Part shown: positions 1 to 6,015 of the stretch, in pieces
How positions within the stretch are numbered: position 1 is the stretch's first letter
Layout: each line of letters begins with the position of its first letter
NCBI GenBank assembly: GCA_020051025.1
Contig: JAGVJS010000272.1
Coordinates: 1-9,821 of the forward strand
Reading direction: 5' to 3'
Length of the DNA: 9,821 nucleotides
Origin: Sphingobium sp.
GTDB taxonomy: Bacteria; Pseudomonadota; Alphaproteobacteria; Sphingomonadales; Sphingomonadaceae
Notes under the pieces: generated by a model
The model's input: the letters and a program-made list of their open reading frames with translations, nothing else
The model's database searches: none
What the model was told of the DNA's origin: nothing
Position numbers and translations under genes: made by a program

Positions 1-1
1 C

Positions 2-664
2 GATGCCGATGGCCAGTTCGTGATCGCCTTCGACCGGGATGCGGCCCCCAGCGCGCGGCTAGTCGCCCGGTTGCCCGATGCGCGGACGGTCGAACGACAG
101 TTGACCATCAGCCCGCGCGCCTGGCGGATCGAGCGGATCAATGCGCCGATGCGGCCGACCAAGAGCACGGAAGCCTTCCTGGCTCTGCGCAAGCCCGAAC
201 TGGAGGCGATTGCCGCCGCGCGCGATGTCGTGACCGATGCACAGGGCTGGCGGCAGCGCTTCATCTGGCCGCGAATCGGACGGATATCCGGCCTGTTCGG
301 GTCGCAGCGCGTCTATCAGGGCACGGCCGGCGCCTATCATGGCGGCGTAGACGTCGCCGGTGCGACCGGCCTGCCGGTGGTGGCACCCGCCGACGGGGTG
401 GTGATATTGGCCGCGGCGGACAAGCCCTTTACGCTGGAGGGGCATTTGCTGATGATCGACCATGGCCATGGCCTCAACAGCGCCTTCCTGCATCTGTCGC
501 GAATCGACGTGAAGCCGGGCGACCATGTGACCCAAGGGCAGAGGATCGGCGCGATCGGCGCCACCGGGCGCGCGACCGGGCCGCATCTCCACTGGGGCAT
601 GAAGTGGAACGACGCGCGGATCGACCCGCTGCTGATCGCCGGGCCGATGCCAAACGGGTTGTAG
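2..664 (+). CDS. M23 family zinc metallopeptidase, 3' part (5' end outside window)
   Basis: The reading frame is open from base 2, so the gene begins before the window; the GTG at 20 is internal. About 220 codons are visible, ending in TAG. The C-terminal half is a LytM/M23 domain. The zinc ligands are visible as HGGVD (His at 338-340, Asp at 350-352) and as the last His of HLHW (590-592). The 'FLHLS' His (491-493) and the first His of HLH are the usual catalytic pair. Between them lies the family stretch with APADGVV, PFTLEGHLL and IGATGRATGPHLHWGMKW. M23 enzymes cut peptide cross-links of peptidoglycan in the periplasm. The upstream visible part (about 85 residues) looks like the linker region of sphingomonad M23 proteins. 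A signal peptide would lie outside the window. All metal ligands are present, so I expect an active hydrolase rather than a degenerate activator. Confidence 0.93.
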   Translation, partial: DADGQFVIAFDRDAAPSARLVARLPDARTVERQLTISPRAWRIERINAPMRPTKSTEAFLALRKPELEAIAAARDVVTDAQGWRQRFIWPRIGRISGLFGSQRVYQGTAGAYHGGVDVAGATGLPVVAPADGVVILAAADKPFTLEGHLLMIDHGHGLNSAFLHLSRIDVKPGDHVTQGQRIGAIGATGRATGPHLHWGMKWNDARIDPLLIAGPMPNGL

Positions 665-673
665 AGCATTTTA

Positions 674-704
674 CGAGCCGTCATCTGGCACGGATGACGG
701 CTCG
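674..704. terminator. Perfect 12-bp hairpin after the M23 gene
   Basis: Bases 674-685 (CGAGCCGTCATC) and 693-704 (GATGACGGCTCG) are perfectly complementary with a 7-nt loop. The hairpin lies 10 nt past the M23 stop codon. Neither strand has a proper T-tract after it (CTAAAT on plus, TAAAATG on minus). It is therefore a possible terminator or 3'-end stabilising hairpin, not a textbook intrinsic terminator. Confidence 0.5.
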
Positions 705-731
705 CTAAATGCGGAAAACACAACGACTATC

Positions 732-769
732 GGAGCATGATGCTCCTCAACCCCGTCGCATCATGCTCC
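732..769. repeat. Intergenic palindromic element (GGAGCATGATGC / GCATCATGCTCC)
   Basis: Bases 732-743 and 758-769 form a perfect 12-bp inverted repeat around a 14-nt loop. The left arm is itself part of a 15-bp near-palindrome (732-746). It lies 4 bp beyond the stop codon of the minus-strand gene ending at 774, so it may form the 3' end of that transcript. There is no T-tract. From memory, 'GAGCATGATG ... CATCATGCTC' resembles short palindromic repeats scattered between genes in other Alphaproteobacteria. Whether this is a member of a dispersed family cannot be seen from one copy. Confidence 0.5.
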
Positions 770-773
770 AGAC

Positions 774-1322
774 TCAGCTCACTCGCTTCATGCGGACGGC
801 ACGGCCGCCTTCCACCTTGCCCATGAAGCTGCCCATGGCGGCGCGTTTCAGTTCGATCGTCTGCCCCACCTTGGGATCGCGGCCGGTGACAGCCTCCGTG
901 GTCATCCACTGAGCACCGTCCTCCAGCACGATCTGCCATTTGCCATAGCCAAGGCTGCGGACCGAGGCGATCACCGCCGATACATGGGTGACGCCTTCCT
1001 CCTGCGATTTGTCGCCATCCTCTTCATCGCCACCGCCCAGGAAAGGCAATTTGGGGAAGGAGAAGCCGAACAGCGTCTTGCGCGTCTTGTTGAGCTCGCT
1101 CTTGTCGAGCACCACGACCTCGTCGCGCTGGGCAGCAGCGTCCATGGCACCTACCTGCTGGTCGAAACAGGCGAGCCGCTGCACATTGTCCGTTATGGCG
1201 CGGCACTGGAGCAGGTTGTTGAAGATTTCCGGCCGGGGCTGTTGCCGTTGCGGCGCGGCCTGCGCCTGCCCTGCTACAAGACACAGGGATATCGTCATCA
1301 TCCAGCCGCTTCTGCCGTTCAT
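774..1322 (-). CDS. Sec-exported protein of unknown function with paired-Cys 'RLACFD' motif
   Basis: This encodes 182 aa with start ATG at 1322. I chose it because an AGGGA Shine-Dalgarno lies about 9 nt upstream and because the protein then starts with a normal signal peptide ending in AGQAQA, cleaved after residue 22. Upstream in-frame ATGs (for example at 1352) have no ribosome site and would bury the signal. The mature part holds C40 and C52 in 'LLQCRAITDNVQRLACFD', a motif seen in several exported proteobacterial families, including some type VI secretion accessory proteins (VasI-like). There follow a stretch with 'KTLFGFSFPKLPF', an acidic linker (residues 99-109) and a C-terminal segment with 'GKWQIVLEDGAQWMTTE' that looks like a small beta domain. 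It is probably periplasmic. No type VI genes are nearby, so that role is not supported. Function unknown. Confidence 0.8.
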   Translation of the reverse strand: MNGRSGWMMTISLCLVAGQAQAAPQRQQPRPEIFNNLLQCRAITDNVQRLACFDQQVGAMDAAAQRDEVVVLDKSELNKTRKTLFGFSFPKLPFLGGGDEEDGDKSQEEGVTHVSAVIASVRSLGYGKWQIVLEDGAQWMTTEAVTGRDPKVGQTIELKRAAMGSFMGKVEGGRAVRMKRVS

Positions 1323-1374
1323 ATCCGCTCTTCCCTTTCCGAACCCGATCATGGGCGATACCATGCACTCGCAG

Positions 1375-1394
1375 AATATGACGTCAATATGACG
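1375..1394. promoter_or_regulatory. Tandem AATATGACG direct repeat with TGACGTCA palindrome
   Basis: AATATGACG occurs at 1375-1383 and again at 1386-1394, 11 bp apart, about one helical turn. The first copy runs into the perfect 8-bp palindrome TGACGTCA (1379-1386). The site is 50-75 bp upstream of the chosen start of the minus-strand exported-protein gene. That is a suitable position for an operator of a dimeric or tandem-binding regulator. The regulator is unknown. Confidence 0.3.
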
Positions 1395-1472
1395 GTTATA
1401 GCCGCCAGCCGGACCGCTTAACGCCATAATCGATCCAACGGCCAGTGGCCTGATGCACGATTGCTACAGCGC

Positions 1473-1538
1473 TTTGCAACTTCCTGTAATTATCTTGCAA
1501 TACAGCTGTAAAATAACGCGCCGCAACTCTTGTTGCAT
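1473..1538. promoter_or_regulatory. Cluster of TTGCAA words and palindromes upstream of the receptor
   Basis: TTGCAA lies at 1474-1479 and 1495-1500, spaced 21 bp or two helical turns, and TTGCAT at 1533-1538. A perfect 10-bp palindrome, TACAGCTGTA, occupies 1501-1510. An inverted repeat GCAAC-4 nt-GTTGC covers 1523-1536. Such arrays are typical of operator sites for one-turn or two-turn binding regulators controlling TonB-dependent receptor genes. No specific regulator can be named. Confidence 0.35.
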
Positions 1539-1715
1539 TTATGATACAGCCGCGTTCAAAAGCGGCTTTCCCTCTTTTCCGCCGCTTTACAGCGCCCTGA
1601 ACGCCGCGCAGTTTCGTCCGATCCATATGGGGGGATCGCTGTCGGGCACCATATCCCTCCGTACGGGCACTGACTGGCAGACCATCTGCCAAACTCCAGA
1701 GCAAGGGACTGGACC

Positions 1716-4700
1716 GTGAAGACATTTTCGAAAAGGGCACTGTTGCGTGCCAGCGCCGCTCCGGCGATCCTGAGCGCATCGCTGATCGCTTCGGTCGCGT
1801 TCGCCCAGGACGTGCCGCAGGCGGCTGACGCACCGGCCGAAGGCGATACCATCATCGTCACCGGATCGCTGATCAAGAATCCGAACCTGGCGCGCTCGAC
1901 CCCGGTTACCGCGACCTCTTCGGACCAGATCGAACTGCGCCAGAACAACACCGCAGAAGATCTGCTGCGTGAAATTCCGGGCATCGTACCGAGCATCGGT
2001 TCGGCGGTTAACAACGGCAATGGCGGCGCGGCGCTGGTCGACCTTCGTGGCCTGGGCTCTTTCCGTAACGTCGTCATGATCGACGGCACCCGCCTTGCGC
2101 CTTCGGGCCTCGCCGGTCAGTTCGACCTTAACAACATTCCGCTGGCGCTGGTCGAGCGCGTCGACGTGCTGACCGGTGGCGCTTCGACCACTTATGGCGC
2201 GGACGCCATCTCGGGCGTCGTGAACTTCGTGACGAAGTCCGACTTCTCGGGCCTGGAAGGCAATATCTCCAATCAGCTGACCGAACAGGGCGACGGCAAT
2301 TATTTCCGTGCCGACCTGACGCTGGGCGCCAATTTCGATGACGGTCGCGGTAACGTGGTCTTCTCGGTCGGCTATCAGCAGGCCGATCCGGTCTATCAGG
2401 GCGACCGCAGCTTCTCTAACGTTGCCATCGACTCCTTCACCGGCGCTGGCGGTGGTTCGGGCACTTCGACCCCCTCGCGCTTCGGTGGCGTGAACGTCGG
2501 CGGCCTCGATTCAATCACCACCGGGTGCGGTGCTGCCGGCCAGCCGGCCTGTACGTCGGTTCAGGGCGTCCGCCAGCTGACGGCTGACGGTACGGCTTTC
2601 CGTCCGACCTCGGCTTTCGACGCTTATAACTTCAACCCCTTCAACATCTTCCAGACGCCGTTCGAGCGCTTCAACATGTACGGCGCAGGCCGTTACGAAG
2701 TCAGCGACGCGGTGGAAGTGTACAGCCGTGGCGTGTTCTCGAAGAACACCGTCAGCACCATCATCGCACCGTCGGGCGCCTTTGGCTTCCCGGTGACGTT
2801 CGGTCTGGACAACCCGTTCCTGACCGACGCCCAGCGCAACGCCTTCTGCGCCTTTGACGTCGATCCGCGTGCGGGCTACCGCCCTCGCTTCACGCAGGCT
2901 CAGTGCGACTCCCGCACCGGCACCGTCGGTTCGGCGCTGGCCAGCGAGTTCGTGTCGGCTGACATGAACGGCGACGGCGTCATCGCCGACGGCGAAGGCT
3001 TCAACGGCAACCCGTCTGTGACGATAAACCGCCGCGCGACCGAACTCGGGCCGCGCATCTCCGACTTCACCACCACCTTCTTCGATTACAAGATCGGCGC
3101 GCGTGGCGGCATCACCGACAGCATCGACTGGGACATCTTCGGTTCCTATGGCCAGAGCGAGCAGATCCAGACCCAGAAGGGCTACTGGCTGAACTCGCGC
3201 GTGCAGCAGGCGCTGCTGGCGACCAGCACCACCGAATGCACCGATACGTCGAACGGCTGCGTCCCGCTCAACCTGTTCGGTCCTGACGGTTCGATCACCA
3301 ATGCGATGAACAGCTTCCTGAACGCCAACAGCCAGGTCACCACCAAGACCTCGCTGGCGCAGGTTCGCGGCACCATCAGCGGCGACTTTGGTGTCTCGGC
3401 TCCCTGGGCCGGCGACGCGATCGCCTTCGCCGTCGGCGGCGAATATCGCAAGTACAAGGCTTCGCAGGAATCCGATCTCCTGTCGCAGTCGGGCGATCTG
3501 GGCGGCGCCGGCGGCGCAGCGCCGAATGTCAACGGCGGCTATGACGTCTATGAAGCCTATGGCGAACTGGTTCTGCCGCTGGTGCAGGACAAGCCCTTCT
3601 TCCAGGATCTGACTCTGGAAGCCGGCATCCGCTATTCGGACTACACCGTCCAGGGCGGCAGCGGATACAACACCACCACCTGGAAGGCCGGTGGTAGCTG
3701 GACCCCGACTGACGGCATCAAGATCCGCGGTAACTATGCACGCGCCGTGCGTGCACCGAACATTTCGGAACTCTTCTCGCCGCTCAACACGGTCCTGACC
3801 AACCTGGCTTCCGACCCCTGCGCCGGATCGGCGCCGTCGTCGAACGCCAACCTGGCCGCGATCTGCCTTGCACAGGGTGCGACCCTGGCTCAGCTCGGCT
3901 CGATCATCAACGATCCTTCCGGTCAGGTGAACACCACCACGGGCGGCAACCTTGCCCTGGGTCCGGAAAAGTCGAACAGCTACACCCTGGGCGTGGTTCT
4001 TCAGCCTTCGATGGTCCCCGGCCTGGCTGTCACGGTCGACTATTATAACATCAAGATCACGGGTGCGATCACCAACCCGACCCCGGACGATGTTATCGAT
4101 GCCTGCTTCGGCAACATCACCGCCGCCAGCGCTTCGGACCCGGCTTGCACGGTCATCCGCCGCGATCCGTCGACCGGTGGTCTCTATGGTCTCGCAGCCA
4201 ATGCGCCTGGCCTGTTCCAGCCGCTGTCGAACCTGGGTCGCCTGAAGACCGACGGTATCGACGTGTCGATCAACTATTCGAAGGATATCGGTTTCGCCAA
4301 GTGGGCGCTGATCGCCAACGGCAACTGGACCAATTCGTCCACGTTCCAGGCGACCCCGACCTCGGTGAACCGCGACTGCGTGGGCCTCTATTCGGTCAAC
4401 TGCGCATCGATCCAGCCGAAGTTCCAGTGGTCGGTGCGTAACACCCTGTCGTTCGACGCGCTCGATGTGTCGCTGCTGTGGCGCTATATCGACACCGTGA
4501 AGTATGAGGACGGCGACGCATTTGTCGGCGAACTCAACGGCAAGCAGGTCGATTTCAACAAGATCCCGGCCGAGCATTATTTCGACCTGACGACGCGTTT
4601 CCATGCTTCGGACGCGGTTACGATCACGCTGACCGTGCAGAACCTGCTCGACAACCAGCCCAAGGTCGTCGGCAACTCTATCGGTTCGACCAGCTACAAC

Positions 4701-4775
4701 AGCGGCAACGTCTATCCGTCGACCTACGACGCGCTGGGCCGTCGCTATGCTGTCTCGGCGAAGTTCCGCTTCTGA
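1716..4775 (+). CDS. TonB-dependent outer-membrane receptor
   Basis: This encodes 1019 aa from a GTG start. AAGGGA at 1703-1708 sits 7 nt upstream, and the start gives a clean signal peptide (residues 1-30, ending SVAFA before QDVPQ). A TonB box candidate lies at 44-55 (DTIIVTG...). The plug domain spans about 63-173, with 'AEDLLREIPGI', 'DLRGLGSFRNVVMIDGTRLAP', 'VERVDVLTGGASTTYGADA' and 'GVVNFVTK'. The remainder is a 22-strand beta-barrel, with the usual 'YARAVRAPNISELFSP' (674-689) and 'LALGPEKSNSYTLGV' (746-760) segments, ending '...AVSAKFRF' with the terminal aromatic residue of outer-membrane barrels. No STN signalling domain is present. The receptor imports a ligand using TonB/ExbB/ExbD energy, but the substrate cannot be read from the sequence. 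The loops hold 12 cysteines, all in close pairs, and an EF-hand-like acidic loop at 416-427. It forms its own transcript. Confidence 0.97.
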   Translation: MKTFSKRALLRASAAPAILSASLIASVAFAQDVPQAADAPAEGDTIIVTGSLIKNPNLARSTPVTATSSDQIELRQNNTAEDLLREIPGIVPSIGSAVNNGNGGAALVDLRGLGSFRNVVMIDGTRLAPSGLAGQFDLNNIPLALVERVDVLTGGASTTYGADAISGVVNFVTKSDFSGLEGNISNQLTEQGDGNYFRADLTLGANFDDGRGNVVFSVGYQQADPVYQGDRSFSNVAIDSFTGAGGGSGTSTPSRFGGVNVGGLDSITTGCGAAGQPACTSVQGVRQLTADGTAFRPTSAFDAYNFNPFNIFQTPFERFNMYGAGRYEVSDAVEVYSRGVFSKNTVSTIIAPSGAFGFPVTFGLDNPFLTDAQRNAFCAFDVDPRAGYRPRFTQAQCDSRTGTVGSALASEFVSADMNGDGVIADGEGFNGNPSVTINRRATELGPRISDFTTTFFDYKIGARGGITDSIDWDIFGSYGQSEQIQTQKGYWLNSRVQQALLATSTTECTDTSNGCVPLNLFGPDGSITNAMNSFLNANSQVTTKTSLAQVRGTISGDFGVSAPWAGDAIAFAVGGEYRKYKASQESDLLSQSGDLGGAGGAAPNVNGGYDVYEAYGELVLPLVQDKPFFQDLTLEAGIRYSDYTVQGGSGYNTTTWKAGGSWTPTDGIKIRGNYARAVRAPNISELFSPLNTVLTNLASDPCAGSAPSSNANLAAICLAQGATLAQLGSIINDPSGQVNTTTGGNLALGPEKSNSYTLGVVLQPSMVPGLAVTVDYYNIKITGAITNPTPDDVIDACFGNITAASASDPACTVIRRDPSTGGLYGLAANAPGLFQPLSNLGRLKTDGIDVSINYSKDIGFAKWALIANGNWTNSSTFQATPTSVNRDCVGLYSVNCASIQPKFQWSVRNTLSFDALDVSLLWRYIDTVKYEDGDAFVGELNGKQVDFNKIPAEHYFDLTTRFHASDAVTITLTVQNLLDNQPKVVGNSIGSTSYNSGNVYPSTYDALGRRYAVSAKFRF

Positions 4776-4800
4776 TCCTTTCGATCAGGCATGAAAAAGG

Positions 4801-4835
4801 AAGGGCCGGTGGAAACACCGGCCCTTTTCTTTTGT
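4801..4835 (+). terminator. Strong intrinsic terminator of the receptor gene
   Basis: An 11-bp perfect stem (4801-4811 with 4816-4826, AAGGGCCGGTG / CACCGGCCCTT) closes a GAAA tetraloop and runs into TTTTCTTTT. It starts 26 nt after the receptor stop. The minus-strand gene ends at 4874, so an A-rich left flank (ATGAAAAAGG) could also help terminate that transcript. Confidence 0.93.
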
Positions 4836-4873
4836 CCGTTGATCAAGGAAGATGGAGCGAAAGGCGAGAAAGG

Positions 4874-5908
4874 TCAGCCCAGCAGAGCGCGAGGCAGATT
4901 CAGTTCGATCCTGGCATTGTCCGCCACGATCCGCGCCCAGTGCGCAACCTTCTCCACTTCTTCACCATGCAGCGCCAGACCGCGCTGCGCCGCTTCCGCC
5001 CGCTGCCCCTTGCCGAAATCGGCGCCATTTTTCGCATCGCGCGCAAAGACGGGGCCATGCACGATGGCGGCAATGGCCGCATCGTCCAGCGCGAGGCCGA
5101 AAAGCCGGGCCAGCGCGGCGAGGCTCTCGTGCGGCCGCGCCACCAACATCTCGCTATCCAATGTCGCGACCCGCGCGCCGAGTTGAGCGGTCAGCATGTG
5201 AAACTGATGCTGCTGGGCCAGCCAGCCGACCGCTGCGACCTGAATATCGGTCAGTCCCAGATATTGGTCGGGCGCTATGCCCAGCGGTGCCAGCATCCCT
5301 TCGCGCATCAGCTTCCCGAACAGGTCGCGTACCCACAGGCGTCCCAACATGCCTTTTCGCGCGATCGAGGCGAGATAGGCGTCGAGTGGCGCATGGAGCA
5401 GCAGCGCGCGCGCCTGCGGCCTTAATCCCATGATCGCCGGGATAAGCGGATTGACGATGTTGGAGGGCTTTATCACCAGCGCTTCGCCGGGCGCGTGCGG
5501 CCTGGCCAGCAGGCGCAGGCCTTCGTCCAGCACCCGTGCCACGTCCGGCCCCTTTGCCCCGCGATGGCGCCAGCCGATCAGGTCGTTGAGCAGCACCGGT
5601 TCCTTCAGGCCCATCGCCACGCCCGGAATGTCGAATGCCGCAGCCAGCAAGGTCGAGCAGCAATAGGCCGAATGGAACAGGAAATGGATGGGTGCAGGCA
5701 ACGGGGCGGCCGCGACGGCTTCCGTTCGACGCAATATGAGTGGCGGATTATCGCCCAGATATTCGTCGGTCAGAAAGGGAATAGCGGCGTGACGCGCGCG
5801 ATCAACATATTGGAACTGAAAGGCATCATGGCCCGGATCATAGCGGTGGGCCAGCCATCGCGCGTCGGCCATCAGATCGTGGATTGGAAGAGGGGCGCTG
5901 CTCATCAT
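4874..5908 (-). CDS. Sulfotransferase-like P-loop protein
   Basis: This encodes 344 aa. I chose the ATG at 5908 because GAAGG lies 6 nt upstream; the in-frame ATG at 5929 has no ribosome site. Residues 76-92 (FLFHSAYCCSTLLAAAF) fit a beta-strand, loop and helix like the 5'-phosphosulfate loop of PAPS-dependent sulfotransferases. That loop normally reads as a Ser/Thr-rich turn without the GK of ATPases. Residues 169-185 (LLLHAPLDAYLASIARK) sit where the 3'-phosphate-binding strand and helix with its serine (S181) would be. There is no signal peptide, so it is cytoplasmic. Sulfotransferases move sulfate from PAPS to hydroxyl or amino groups; the acceptor here is unknown. The match is structural in style and not a close one; a related P-loop fold without sulfotransfer is possible. 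The gene is convergent with the receptor and divergent from the hydroxylase gene 107 bp away. Confidence 0.68.
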   Translation of the reverse strand: MMSSAPLPIHDLMADARWLAHRYDPGHDAFQFQYVDRARHAAIPFLTDEYLGDNPPLILRRTEAVAAAPLPAPIHFLFHSAYCCSTLLAAAFDIPGVAMGLKEPVLLNDLIGWRHRGAKGPDVARVLDEGLRLLARPHAPGEALVIKPSNIVNPLIPAIMGLRPQARALLLHAPLDAYLASIARKGMLGRLWVRDLFGKLMREGMLAPLGIAPDQYLGLTDIQVAAVGWLAQQHQFHMLTAQLGARVATLDSEMLVARPHESLAALARLFGLALDDAAIAAIVHGPVFARDAKNGADFGKGQRAEAAQRGLALHGEEVEKVAHWARIVADNARIELNLPRALLG

Positions 5909-6015
5909 GCCCAGCCTTCGCACGGCCATCCCGCACGCACAAGGCGCACGGACTTCCCCTATTTGTCGCGTTGCCGTCTTCTGTTAGCCATGGGGAAGAA
6001 AAGGGGCAGAAGAGC
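5909..6015. promoter_or_regulatory. 107-bp divergent spacer between sulfotransferase-like and hydroxylase genes
   Basis: Both flanking genes start outward from this segment, so it must hold at least one promoter for each, and shared control is possible. I see no consensus -35/-10 pair. TTGTCG at 5963-5968 is the best -35-like word on the plus strand. No strong inverted repeat is visible. Confidence 0.45.

Larger units (their letters stand above)
1323..1715. promoter_or_regulatory. 393-bp divergent intergenic region between the exported protein and the TonB-dependent receptor
   Basis: No convincing gene lies here. The open frames in it lack ribosome sites and recognisable protein character. 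The middle (about 1461-1560) is clearly more AT-rich than its surroundings and is the likely promoter and operator zone for the receptor. It carries repeated TTGCAA-type words and palindromes, listed separately. On the minus strand a TTGACG word (about 1389-1384) precedes the exported-protein gene, but no matching -10 is convincing. A TATGAT at 1540-1545 is a good -10 word on the plus strand but has no clear -35. No promoter can be assigned firmly. Confidence 0.6.

Noticed and set aside
984..1421. Plus-strand open frames opposite the exported-protein gene
   Set aside because: The minus strand gives a signal peptide, Cys motif and ribosome site; the plus-strand translations give none of these.
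2511..4604. A 697-codon open frame antisense to the receptor
   Set aside because: It lies wholly within the receptor gene, has no ribosome site or recognisable domain, and is rich in Arg, Val and Asp as expected from the complement of strongly biased GC-rich codons.
4772..4788. CTGATC...GATCAG inverted repeat overlapping the receptor stop codon
   Set aside because: Only 6 bp, no T-tract, and a far stronger terminator follows within 15 bp.
4832..5433. Two overlapping plus-strand open frames of about 195 codons opposite the sulfotransferase-like gene
   Set aside because: Both are low-complexity Arg/Ala/Pro translations of the complement of a well-supported minus-strand gene, and they begin around or just after the receptor terminator.
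5909..5929. Upstream ATG at 5929 as the start of the sulfotransferase-like gene
   Set aside because: No Shine-Dalgarno at a usable distance; the ATG at 5908 has GAAGG 6 nt upstream.
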